The notes below the pieces were generated by a model. The model had not been told where the DNA came from. It worked only from the letters and a program-made list of their open reading frames with translations, and did not search any database. Made by a program: the position numbers and the translations under genes. DNA of 62,803 bases from Chloroflexota bacterium (GTDB taxonomy: Bacteria > Chloroflexota > Dehalococcoidia > JACPEP01). The stretch is from positions 1 through 62,803 of the forward strand of contig JACPEP010000048.1 of assembly GCA_016183425.1 (NCBI GenBank), written 5' to 3'. The first letter of the stretch is position 1, and every line of letters begins with the position of its first letter. Shown here piece by piece: positions 8,189-16,768 of the stretch.

Positions 8189-10885
8189 ATGGAAACCATA
8201 GCATTCACCGTCAACGGCCGGGCCGTGACGATTACTACCCGGCTCGACCGTACTTTGTTGGAGGTGCTGCGGGAAGACCTGGACCTGACGGGCACCAAGA
8301 AGGGCTGCGACGGTGGAGAGTGCGGCACCTGCACTGTCCTCCTGGATGGCAAGGCGGTGATGTCTTGTCTTTTGCCTGTGTCGCGCGCGGCGGGGAAAAA
8401 CATCCTGACCATCGAGGGCCTGGGCTCCCCAGAGCATCTTCATCCTCTTCAGGAAGCCTTCGTGGATGCGGGGGCGGTGCAGTGTGGCTTCTGCACGCCG
8501 GGGATAATCATGGAGACCAAGGCCTTCCTGGATGGGAATCCCCATCCCACTCGGGAGGATGTAGTGAGAAGGCTGTCCCGACACCTATGCCGCTGCACCG
8601 GCTACACGAAGATCATCGACGCTGTTCTTCGCAGCGCCCAGATGCTGGCAGGACTCCCGTCGGTCAAAGGAGATGGAGCCGTCGTAGGGCAAAACGTGGA
8701 GAGCTTATGGGTTCGCGATAAGGCCACCGGCAAAGCCCAGTTCGCCGCCGATATCAAGATGCCGGGCACCGTCCATGCCAAGATTCTGCGCAGCCCCCAT
8801 CACCGCGCCCGAATCCTTGCTATAGATACCAGCCTGGCCCGGGCGTTATCGGGAGTGCTGGCCGTTTTGACGGCCGTCGACATACCGGGCGTCAATACTA
8901 TGCGGAAGGGACCCAAGGGGCGCCAGCCCGTCTTGGCCCAGGACGAGGTTCAGTTTTTGGGAGACGCCGTGGCGGTGGTGGCGGCCACCACGGAGGAAAT
9001 CGCTGCTCAGGCTCTATCCTATATCAAAGTGGATTATCAGCCTTTAGAGCCTGTCTTCCATCCCTTACAGGCTCCAGAGGAAAACCTGGACTACCGCAAC
9101 CGAGTGGATAGAGGCGACGTGGCCCTGGGCTTTGCCCGGGCCGACATCGTGGTGGAAAACACCTATAGCACCCCCTTTCAGGAGCACGCCTACATGGAGC
9201 CCGATGCCTCCCTCTCCTATCTGGATGAGACGGGCCGCATCATTGTTCGTTGCGGCGACCAGATGCCCCATACCTTGCAAAAGGTGATCGCTTCTGCGTT
9301 GAGCGTTTCTCCAGAGCGGGTTCGTATCGTCCCCACCTTCATGGGCGGTGCCTTCGGCGGAAAGTTTGCCGAGCCCGGCCCGGTACTCACGTCCCTTCTC
9401 GCCTACCGTTTGAAGCGTCCTGTAAAGCTGGTCTTGAGCCGTGAGGAATGCCTCCTTTACACCAAGAAGAGGCAGGCCTACCATATGAAATACCGCATTG
9501 GGGCCACCAAAGAGGGGAAGCTGACCGCCCTTCAGGCCGAGCTGGTGGCGAACAGCGGCGCTTACCCCTTCGGCGCCGCCGCCACTATGGATTTCCCCAA
9601 ATCGGTGTTGTGCTCCACGGGGCCTTACGTCTTCCCCCACGTCCTGGTGGAGGGACGGGCAGTGAGTACCAACACCCCCAAGGGGGGCGCCATGAGGGGG
9701 CTGGGTGGCATTACCTACTGCTTCGCCCTGGAGTCCCAGATGGACATCATGGCCGCCCGGCTGGGGATAGACCCCCTGGACTTCCGGCTACGGAACGTGG
9801 TGGACGTGGGCTACAAAACCCTCTGGGGAGAGGAGCTGGAAGAAGGTATCACCATTCGAAGAACCCTGGAGGCGGTGCGGGAGCACTGGGCCGAGGCTTT
9901 GGCCTGGAGGCGAGAAGCGCCAGAGGGCCAGGTGCGACGGGGAGTGGGCCTGGCCTGTTACTGGAAGTCCTCCGGCGGTTCCACCAGTCCGGTAGATGCC
10001 TATGTAGAGCTTCTGGAGGACGGGCGGGTTCGAGTGCTGGCCGGCCCCGCCGACGGCGGCCAGGGCACCTGGACGACCCTTTCCCAGATGGCCGCCGCCG
10101 AGCTAAGGGTACCCTACGAAAACATCGTCTTCGTGGGCGGCGATACTGACCTGACCCCGGAAGGCTCGGCCACGGGCAACAAGTCCACTTACGGCACCGG
10201 CGGAGCCGTCAAAAGGGCCGCCGCTAAGCTGCACGCCGCTCTGCTTCGCCAGGCGGCGGAAGTGCTGGAAGAGAAAGAGGCAAACGTTCGTTTGGAAGGA
10301 GGCCATGCCTTCTCCATCCTCGACCCCGCTCAACGTCTGCCTCTATCCCGCCTCGCCGCCGTCAGTAAGGGCAAGGGTATCCCTTTGAAGTACAAAGGCA
10401 CCATGGGCCCCACCTCGGGCGTCTTTGGCACCGATGTGGGGATCAGCATGGCTACCTGGTTTTTCAGCTTCGGCACCCAGATAGCCCAGGTAGAAGTAGA
10501 CCTGAAGACAGGTAATGTCAAAGTGCTGCGGATTGTCTCGGCCCTGGATGTGGGAAAGATAATCCATCCCATCAATCTAGAGGGCCAGGTGGAGGGGAAT
10601 ATCATGCAGGGGCTGGGATTCGCCCTCAAGGAGGGGTTCGTGCCCGGCGAAAGCCGTAGCTTCAAGGACTACCGCATCCCCACCACCCAGGATTTGCCCC
10701 AGATTACCCACATCTTCATCGAGGACGGCATACCCTCTGGCCCCTTTGGGGCCAAAGGGGTCTCCGAAGGCGCTATCGTGGCCACGCCAGCGGCGATAGC
10801 CAATGCCGTGGCCGATGCCCTGGGGCATCGTATCTTCCACTTGCCCGCCTCGCCTGACAGGGTCTTGATCGCCCTGAAAGAATGA
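8189..10885 (+). CDS. fused [2Fe-2S]-molybdopterin hydroxylase (xanthine dehydrogenase family), copy 1
   Basis: An 898-residue fusion of the small iron-sulfur subunit and the large molybdenum subunit of the xanthine oxidase family. The plant-type [2Fe-2S] site uses C40, C45, C48 and C60; the second uses C99, C102, C134 and C136. A linker near residue 160 leads to the Mo domains with G-G-A-F-G-G-K near 390 and a late G-V-S-E-G-A carrying the usual catalytic glutamate. The FAD (CoxM-like) subunit is absent here and next door, so electrons must leave by another carrier. Such enzymes hydroxylate N-heterocycles or oxidise aldehydes using water. GAAGGAAAAC supports ATG 8189. A paralogue lies at 13867. 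Confidence 0.93.
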   Translation: METIAFTVNGRAVTITTRLDRTLLEVLREDLDLTGTKKGCDGGECGTCTVLLDGKAVMSCLLPVSRAAGKNILTIEGLGSPEHLHPLQEAFVDAGAVQCGFCTPGIIMETKAFLDGNPHPTREDVVRRLSRHLCRCTGYTKIIDAVLRSAQMLAGLPSVKGDGAVVGQNVESLWVRDKATGKAQFAADIKMPGTVHAKILRSPHHRARILAIDTSLARALSGVLAVLTAVDIPGVNTMRKGPKGRQPVLAQDEVQFLGDAVAVVAATTEEIAAQALSYIKVDYQPLEPVFHPLQAPEENLDYRNRVDRGDVALGFARADIVVENTYSTPFQEHAYMEPDASLSYLDETGRIIVRCGDQMPHTLQKVIASALSVSPERVRIVPTFMGGAFGGKFAEPGPVLTSLLAYRLKRPVKLVLSREECLLYTKKRQAYHMKYRIGATKEGKLTALQAELVANSGAYPFGAAATMDFPKSVLCSTGPYVFPHVLVEGRAVSTNTPKGGAMRGLGGITYCFALESQMDIMAARLGIDPLDFRLRNVVDVGYKTLWGEELEEGITIRRTLEAVREHWAEALAWRREAPEGQVRRGVGLACYWKSSGGSTSPVDAYVELLEDGRVRVLAGPADGGQGTWTTLSQMAAAELRVPYENIVFVGGDTDLTPEGSATGNKSTYGTGGAVKRAAAKLHAALLRQAAEVLEEKEANVRLEGGHAFSILDPAQRLPLSRLAAVSKGKGIPLKYKGTMGPTSGVFGTDVGISMATWFFSFGTQIAQVEVDLKTGNVKVLRIVSALDVGKIIHPINLEGQVEGNIMQGLGFALKEGFVPGESRSFKDYRIPTTQDLPQITHIFIEDGIPSGPFGAKGVSEGAIVATPAAIANAVADALGHRIFHLPASPDRVLIALKE

Positions 10886-11088
10886 CCACGATATGCGGGT
10901 CGTTTAGCAACTGGGGAGTTAAGAGGGGCGAAGCCCCTCTGACAGGGGTCTGGGGGTGTCCCCCTCCGCCATAGGCGGACAAAAATCCCCCAAGAGTGGG
11001 GGGGATATAGGGGGTTGAAAAAGGGTTGATGATCATCCTCAATACTGACCTTTTAAAACGGTTTAGATACAGGAAGGAGAGAAAAATC
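10886..11088. repeat. intergenic dispersed repeat with hairpins
   Basis: After the Mo hydroxylase stop lies AGGGGCGAAGCCCCT (about 10923-10938), then GGGGGTGTCCCCC (about 10950-10963) and TCCGCCATAGGCGGA (about 10966-10980). The same order of units appears at 31850-31905. The hairpins may terminate transcription of the upstream gene. No coding sequence seen. Confidence 0.65.
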
Positions 11089-11397
11089 ATGGCTTCCATA
11101 ACCGGGGCGAAGCTCATTCACAGCCTACTTTTCAGCTTCAAGGAAGGAGTGACGGAGGAGCAGAAGGAGGCTTTCTTTAAGGCCGCCAAAGCCATGGCGC
11201 AGGTGCCGGGGATAATGGGGGTGGATATAGGCCCCAATCTAGAAAACCCGCCCTACCAGTACACCGGCATCATTTACTATCGGGATGCCGAAGCGCGCCA
11301 GGCCTTTTTGCCCAATCCCATCCATCGCCACTTTGTGGAGGAGCACTACCTCCCCCTCACCGAGAAGCGCGTCTCCACTACCACCGTAGCTGGCTAA
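11089..11397 (+). CDS. Dabb-type (stress-responsive alpha/beta barrel) small protein, copy 1
   Basis: A 102-residue protein with the dimeric alpha/beta-barrel pattern: K-L-I-H-S-L-L-F-S-F-K beginning, a helix K-A-A-K-A-M, and I-H-R-H-F-V-E-E near the end. Members act as small enzymes or binding proteins in aromatic and polyketide metabolism. AGGAAGGAGAG precedes ATG 11089; the TTG/ATG upstream starts are poorer. Two clear paralogues lie at 51993 and 52318 on the other strand next to MFS transporters, sharing G-P-N-x-x-N-P-P-Y-x-Y-T-G. The shared family links the two loci and suggests a common substrate class. Confidence 0.82.
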   Translation: MASITGAKLIHSLLFSFKEGVTEEQKEAFFKAAKAMAQVPGIMGVDIGPNLENPPYQYTGIIYYRDAEARQAFLPNPIHRHFVEEHYLPLTEKRVSTTTVAG

Positions 11398-11491
11398 CTT
11401 CAAATTTCTAATTTTTTGATGGATAAAGTTTGGATAAAAATACCTCGTCAATAAAACGAAAGATGACGAAATTGCCGCAGAGGAGGAGTCG

Positions 11492-12364
11492 ATGAATGAG
11501 AACTCAACGTTCGTTTCGTTTACAGAGGCAGATCGGTATTTTGTCGACCTCTTAGTTGAAGTACTACGCTTTCACGGCGTGAGAGTATGGTGTAGCAATA
11601 CTTCGCTGACTGCCGGAGACCAATGGCGCGCGACTATTCACGAAGCGATCAAGAGCGCTGATTCGCTTACCGCCGTTGTGTCAAAAAACACTATCAACTC
11701 CGATTGGGTAAAGCGGGAAGTCGCGGTTTTCTTAGCAACAAAGCCAAATGCGCCAGTAATCCCTCTGTCATTGGACGGCACCCCACTTTCGCTGGTCGAC
11801 TCTGATCTTGAACGCTTCCAGGCGGCCAAGCTTGAGGTCTCAATGTTGGAAGGGTTTAGAACTCTCTTGGCAGCTCTCGGGAGGAAGTTTTTATCGGAAG
11901 ACAGCATTGTCGTAACCGATCGGAGGTCCGGAAGGGATCGCCGAAGCGGAGTCGATCGTAGGGTCTCACCAATTAGTCAGCGGGTCAAGATTGGTTTTTG
12001 GAAAGCTTTCCATGGGGTCACCGGATCTGGTAAGTTCGACGAGGTCGGCTCATTGGGCGAATTCCTTCACGGAGCGATCGGGGCAATTAAGCCTGAGGCC
12101 GACAAATACGTCTACCAGGATACAAGCGGGCAGCGGGTTCCTTCGTCCCAAGTGCTCGATAAGGCATCTATGCACGTCTTTGATATGTTCTGGCAGAAGC
12201 AGGCGGGAAACATTTCGGGACTGAAGATGATTTATATAATCGAGGCGTTAGCAAAATTTGTAAGCAGCAACTACGAGGTGACGGTGATCGATCGGCGAAG
12301 GAGTGAGAGAAGAAGTGGAGTGTCGGCCTTGCAGCCGAAGATAAGCGAGGTTCAAGAAGGATGA
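11492..12364 (+). CDS. TIR-domain protein with arginine-rich D-R-R repeats
   Basis: A 290-residue protein starting with a TIR domain (about 5-130): S-F-T-E-A-D opening, G-V-R-V-W-C-S-N-T-S-L-T-A-G-D, and D-W-V-K-R-E-V in which E76 matches the catalytic glutamate of TIR NAD+ hydrolases. Bacterial TIR proteins serve as NADase effectors or protein scaffolds, often in anti-phage defence. The linker has a repeated D-R-R-S-G-x-D-R-R unit (about 142-159), echoed by D-R-R-R-S-E-R-R-S-G near 270. The C-terminal region (160-270) is unrecognised. Base composition is less GC-rich than the flanking catabolic genes, which points to insertion. GAGGAGTCG precedes the start. Confidence 0.85.
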   Translation: MNENSTFVSFTEADRYFVDLLVEVLRFHGVRVWCSNTSLTAGDQWRATIHEAIKSADSLTAVVSKNTINSDWVKREVAVFLATKPNAPVIPLSLDGTPLSLVDSDLERFQAAKLEVSMLEGFRTLLAALGRKFLSEDSIVVTDRRSGRDRRSGVDRRVSPISQRVKIGFWKAFHGVTGSGKFDEVGSLGEFLHGAIGAIKPEADKYVYQDTSGQRVPSSQVLDKASMHVFDMFWQKQAGNISGLKMIYIIEALAKFVSSNYEVTVIDRRRSERRSGVSALQPKISEVQEG

Positions 12365-12619
12365 GAAAGGGGATCTCCACAAACAAAGCGCATCTGGCTA
12401 AAGTGCTTCGCAACTCTGCCCAAATCCAGCTATGCAAGACTTCCTTTAGGCCTTCGAACTCAACAGCACGTGATAGAGAAAACTCAGTAGCTGAATACTG
12501 CTACAGGAGAACAAATGCCCGCTCATCTACTATAGTTCCACCTGAAAAATGAAAACTAATGGCATAGGTGGTAAGTTAGTGTCGAGGTTTTTTGTTCTCT
12601 GGCAGGAAAGGAAACAAAT
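12365..12619. other. intergenic stretch after the TIR gene, no supported gene
   Basis: A 63-codon frame (12361-12552) overlaps the TIR stop in an A-T-G-A arrangement, but its peptide shows no fold-like pattern and no family resemblance. The AT-richer composition continues to about 12600, where the catabolic genes resume with GGAAAGGAAAC before ATG 12620. This probably marks the right edge of the TIR insertion. Confidence 0.4.
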
Positions 12620-13870
12620 ATGGAGCGAGTGGTCGTTATCGGTGGTGGCCCCGGCGGCTGTGGCGCAGCTTTGACAGCGGCCAAAGCTAGCGTGCAGGTG
12701 GTTCTTCTAGAGAGGACGGACTCCCTTTCTGGCCTCTCCCCCTGGTGTGGCCAGTTAATGGGCTGGGGGCCCCGCCATGAATCTCGGCTCATGGGGGGTG
12801 GGGATTACTTTAACGTGTGGGAGTCCCTGGAGATAAACCGCAAGAGCGACTTCAGTATTCCCGACGGCAATATCCTGTGGGATGTCACCCAGGTGGAGCA
12901 GGCCACCGCCAGGGCCATGGAGGCGGCGGGGGTGAAGGTGATGCTCCAGGCCCAGGCCGTGGATGTGGAGATGGAGGGGAACCGAGTAACGGCGGTGGTC
13001 CTGGCCAACGGCGACCGGGTGGCGGGGGACGCCTTTGTGGATGCCACCGGCGCCACGGGAGGCGTGGCTCTCTGCACCCGGCATGGCCAGGGCTGCGCCC
13101 TCTGCTGTCTCAAATGCACCGTCTTCGGCGACCGGGCAAGCATATCGGAAAAAGCTGGCGTTCCGGATCTCCCTGGTACCCCCAGATACCTGACCATGAA
13201 CTTCGTCGCCCTGGAAAGCCTGGCCCCCTGGAAGAGGCGGGAGATCGAAGAGACCCCCGGGGGATACTCCTACCACCCCATCCCTGAGGCCTTTTTCACC
13301 AGCGATTTCACCAACGACTGGCCCTACCCGCAGCGGCCCATCAAAGCCCGATGGCAGGACGAGGACCTGGAGGTGGTCAATGTTCGCTTTGCCAAAACCC
13401 GCCTTTTGGTGCCCTTGAGTTACATGCGCCAGGTGCCCGGATTCGAGAACGCCTGGCCGGCCATGCCCATGACCACCGCCGGCATGGCCGTTGGCGCCTC
13501 CTCCCCCGCCCCCCGGGAGGATACTATGAGGGTGAAGGGCCTGGACAACCTCTTCGCCGCCGGCAGCCGGGCGGGCAACTACAGCTCCGCCGTCCCTGCC
13601 ATATTCACTGGCGAGCTGGCGGGACACAATGCGGCGCGGAAGGTCCTGGGACGAGGGCTATTGGTGTTGCCCAAGTCCACCATCCAGGGGTTCTTCATCT
13701 CCATGGTCAATCGGGGCAAGACACCCACAGAGTGGCCGCGAACCCACAAGGCGGAGCCCATATTCGATGAGCACGGCTTCGACATACCGCGGCTCACCGA
13801 CTTTCAACGTATAAAGGAATCTATCCAGGAGTCAGGGTTGACGAGTGTCTACGAGAGGAAGCTAGCGTGA
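12620..13870 (+). CDS. FAD-dependent oxidoreductase with a cysteine cluster
   Basis: A 416-residue flavoprotein. The Rossmann dinucleotide fold is at the N-terminus (V-V-V-I-G-G-G-P-G-G, residues 4-13, with E31 closing the ADP-binding unit) and the second FAD contact is G-L-D-N-L-F-A-A-G near 310. An unusual cluster C152, C159, C162-C163, C166 (C-A-L-C-C-L-K-C) follows the A-T-G motif and could bind an iron-sulfur cluster or form a redox disulfide. The stop overlaps the next start (G-T-G-A at 13867-13870), so translation is coupled to Mo hydroxylase copy 2. Since that enzyme has no FAD subunit, this protein may take its electrons or act on its product. Substrate unknown. Confidence 0.87.
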   Translation: MERVVVIGGGPGGCGAALTAAKASVQVVLLERTDSLSGLSPWCGQLMGWGPRHESRLMGGGDYFNVWESLEINRKSDFSIPDGNILWDVTQVEQATARAMEAAGVKVMLQAQAVDVEMEGNRVTAVVLANGDRVAGDAFVDATGATGGVALCTRHGQGCALCCLKCTVFGDRASISEKAGVPDLPGTPRYLTMNFVALESLAPWKRREIEETPGGYSYHPIPEAFFTSDFTNDWPYPQRPIKARWQDEDLEVVNVRFAKTRLLVPLSYMRQVPGFENAWPAMPMTTAGMAVGASSPAPREDTMRVKGLDNLFAAGSRAGNYSSAVPAIFTGELAGHNAARKVLGRGLLVLPKSTIQGFFISMVNRGKTPTEWPRTHKAEPIFDEHGFDIPRLTDFQRIKESIQESGLTSVYERKLA

Positions 13871-16647
13871 GAAACATCTTCTTCACCGTTAATGGGCAGA
13901 GACGGACGGTAAGTGTCGATCCAGCTACCCCCCTCTTGGAGGTGCTGCGAGACGACCTGGATCTGACGGGCACCAAAAGGGGCTGCGATGGCGGCCAGTG
14001 CGGCACGTGTACCGTCCTCATGGACGGCAAGGCGGTGATGTCCTGCCTTCTGCCGGTGTCCCGGGCGGCGGGAAAGAACATCCTGACCATCGAGGGCCTG
14101 GGCTCCTCGGACCAGCTTCACCCCCTCCAGCAAGCCTTCGTCGACGCCGGGGCGGTGCAGTGCGGCTTCTGCGCGCCGGGGATGATCATGGAGGCCAAGG
14201 CCCTTTTGGATGCCAACCCTAACCCCAGGCGTACCGATGTGTTGAGGAGGTTGTCCCGCCACCTGTGCCGATGCACCGGCTACGTGAAGATCGTAGACGC
14301 CGTTCTCATGGCGGCGGCCAGGATGAGAGGCGAAGAGGCCAAGCCTCATCGAGCAACGATTTTACCTCCGCCGATCCCATCTTCCTTAGCGGTGGTGGGC
14401 CACAGCGTGGAGCGGGGGGACGCTCGGGCCAAGGTGTTGGGCCAGGCCAGGTACGCCGCTGACCTCAAGATGCCCAACATGCTCTACGCCAAGATGCTCT
14501 TCAGCCCTCACGCCCACGCCCGTATTCTGTCCATAGACACCGCTCGCGCCGAGGCCCACCCAGGGGTAATGGCTGTGGTCACGGCCCGAGACATCCCAGG
14601 GGTGAACCGAGTGGGCACCTTCGTCAAAGACCAGCCGGTGCTGGTGGACGACATAGTTCATTTCCAAGGGGAACCGGTGGCTCTGGTGGCGGCCACCTCC
14701 CGCCAGGTGGCGGCCCAGGCCTGCGACCTCATCCAGGTGCAGTACCAGCCCCTGGAGCCCGTCCTCGACCCCGCCACCGCCCTGGCTCCCGGTGCCCCCG
14801 TGGTAGGGCCCAAGGGAAACCTTCTCCATACTCAGCGGATAGCCAAAGGGGATGTGACCAGGGGTTTTGCTGAGGCGGACGTGGTGGTGGAGAAGACCTA
14901 TGTGACCAGCTTTCAGGATCATGCCTATATGGAGCCGGAGGCGGCCCTCTCCTACCTGGATGAGGAAGGACGAATAGTCATTTGTGCCTCCACCCAGAGT
15001 CCTCACGGCGCTCAGAGAGAGATCGCCCAGGCCCTGGCCATAGGCGAAGACCGGGTGCGTGTTTTTCAGGCCGCTCTGGGGGGCTCCTTCGGTGGCAAAG
15101 GAGAGAGCTTCATCTCCGCCCTGGCCTGTATGGCTCTTCTTACTCAGCGCCTGATGAGGCCGGTGAGCATCGTATACAGCCGGGAGGAATCCCTCCGCTC
15201 TACCAGCAAGCGCCATCCGATGACCATCAAATACCGCACCGGTGCCACCAAAGAGGGCAAGCTCGTAGCGGTGCAAGGGGAGATTCTGGCCGACACTGGT
15301 GCCTACGCCATGCGAGGGCCGGGGGTGAGCACCCGGGCCGCGGTGCACGCTACCGGGCCCTACGATGTGCCCAACGTGCTGGTGGAGACGCACTTCGCCT
15401 ACACCAACAACCCGCCCTGCGGTGGAATGCGAGGTTTCGGCGTCGTCCAGACTACCTATGCCTTCGAATCCCAGATGGACGAGTTGGCCAAGCGGCTGGG
15501 CATGGACCCTCTGGAGCTTCGCTTGAAAAATGCCCTCTCCCCCGGCTCGGTGACCGCTACCGGTCAGCTCCTTGAGGCCAGCGTAGGCATCCGGCAAACC
15601 CTGGAGGCGGTGCGTCCCTTTTATCTTAAGACAAAGGCATCCATAGAGGCGCAACGGAAGGCTACCTCTCCCCTGCGGCGAGGGGTGGGCCTGGGGGCCA
15701 TGTGGTACGGCATCGGCAGCACCGGTCTAAAGTTTCGGGGACAGGTTTATCTGGAGCTTACCAAGGAAGGCCGCTTCTGCCTCTATTCCGGCGCTAGCGA
15801 GATGGGCCAGGGCTCCAGCACCGTACTCGCCCAGATAGCCGCCGAGGAGATGGGATGCCCCTTCCCCCTGGTATCGGTGGTCATCGGCGATAGTACCCTC
15901 ACCCCCGACACTGGCGGTTCCGGCGCCAGCAAGACCACCTACAGCTCCGGGGCGGCCACCAAAAAGGCGGCGGCCCAGCTAAAGGAGATCGTCTTCAAAG
16001 TGGGGGCGGAGGTACTGGAGGAGGAGGTGGCCAACGTGCGCATGGGCGATGGTTACCTTTACCCCAGGGAGCACCCCGACCAGCGGGTATCTTTGGAGCG
16101 CATCGCCGCTCTCTGCCACAATCGGGGGATAGCCACCAAACTTCTCGGCGTCCACGAGCACCAGGTGAGCGTGGATCAGGCGACGGGACAGGGCCTGGCT
16201 TATGTTACCTATGCCTTTGGCACTCAGGCGGTGGAGGTAGAGGTTAATATGGAGACCGGGGACGTCAGGGTATTGCGGGTAGTGGCTGCCCACGATGTGG
16301 GCAAGGCCATCAATCCCCTGAATGTAGAGGGACAGATCGAAGGCGGTTTCATGATGGCCCTGGGCTTTGTGCTTAAAGAAGAGTTCATCCCTGGAGTAAG
16401 CCGAGGCTTCGATGACTATATTCTTCCTACCACCAGAGACCTTCCGGAGATCACCCCCATAATCGTTGAGGATGGTGAGCCCAGTGGGCCCTTCGCCGCC
16501 AAAGGCATGGGGGAGTGCGCTCTCGTGCCCGCCGCGGCGGCCATCGCCAACGCCGTGGCCCACGCCACCGACGCCCGGGTTTTTCACTTGCCAGCCACGC
16601 CACCTCGGGTGCTGGAGGCCATTCAGCAGGCCCGCGGCCACCCTTAA
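13867..16647 (+). CDS. fused [2Fe-2S]-molybdopterin hydroxylase, copy 2
   Basis: A 926-residue paralogue of the gene at 8189 with the same order of domains. [2Fe-2S] ligands are C40, C45, C48, C60 and a second set in Q-C-G-F-C and H-L-C-R-C-T-G. The Mo part begins near residue 175, with G-G-S-F-G-G-K near 405 and G-M-G-E-C-A near the C-terminus carrying the catalytic glutamate. No FAD-binding subunit gene is next to it, but the preceding FAD oxidoreductase overlaps its GTG start. The N-terminal 140 residues are nearly the same in both copies, while the Mo domains diverge, as expected for enzymes acting on two different intermediates of one pathway. Confidence 0.93.
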   Translation: MRNIFFTVNGQRRTVSVDPATPLLEVLRDDLDLTGTKRGCDGGQCGTCTVLMDGKAVMSCLLPVSRAAGKNILTIEGLGSSDQLHPLQQAFVDAGAVQCGFCAPGMIMEAKALLDANPNPRRTDVLRRLSRHLCRCTGYVKIVDAVLMAAARMRGEEAKPHRATILPPPIPSSLAVVGHSVERGDARAKVLGQARYAADLKMPNMLYAKMLFSPHAHARILSIDTARAEAHPGVMAVVTARDIPGVNRVGTFVKDQPVLVDDIVHFQGEPVALVAATSRQVAAQACDLIQVQYQPLEPVLDPATALAPGAPVVGPKGNLLHTQRIAKGDVTRGFAEADVVVEKTYVTSFQDHAYMEPEAALSYLDEEGRIVICASTQSPHGAQREIAQALAIGEDRVRVFQAALGGSFGGKGESFISALACMALLTQRLMRPVSIVYSREESLRSTSKRHPMTIKYRTGATKEGKLVAVQGEILADTGAYAMRGPGVSTRAAVHATGPYDVPNVLVETHFAYTNNPPCGGMRGFGVVQTTYAFESQMDELAKRLGMDPLELRLKNALSPGSVTATGQLLEASVGIRQTLEAVRPFYLKTKASIEAQRKATSPLRRGVGLGAMWYGIGSTGLKFRGQVYLELTKEGRFCLYSGASEMGQGSSTVLAQIAAEEMGCPFPLVSVVIGDSTLTPDTGGSGASKTTYSSGAATKKAAAQLKEIVFKVGAEVLEEEVANVRMGDGYLYPREHPDQRVSLERIAALCHNRGIATKLLGVHEHQVSVDQATGQGLAYVTYAFGTQAVEVEVNMETGDVRVLRVVAAHDVGKAINPLNVEGQIEGGFMMALGFVLKEEFIPGVSRGFDDYILPTTRDLPEITPIIVEDGEPSGPFAAKGMGECALVPAAAAIANAVAHATDARVFHLPATPPRVLEAIQQARGHP

Positions 16648-16768
16648 CGACGAGGGTAGCCAGAACAGAGCTTAACTTGAGGCAGAGGTCGAAACCGTAT
16701 TTGGGGTGCTATACGGATCAATATAAACAATGTTGGATGGCAACGCAGAATGACATGGGAGTTAGAAG

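Noticed and set aside
11398-11491. AT-rich leader of the TIR gene as an attC or attachment site
   Set aside because: No paired boxes or direct repeat matching the far side at about 12600 could be found by eye.
12361-12552. 63-codon frame overlapping the TIR stop codon, a possible partner gene
   Set aside because: The peptide has no recognisable pattern and no independent ribosome-binding site; the A-T-G-A overlap alone is not enough.
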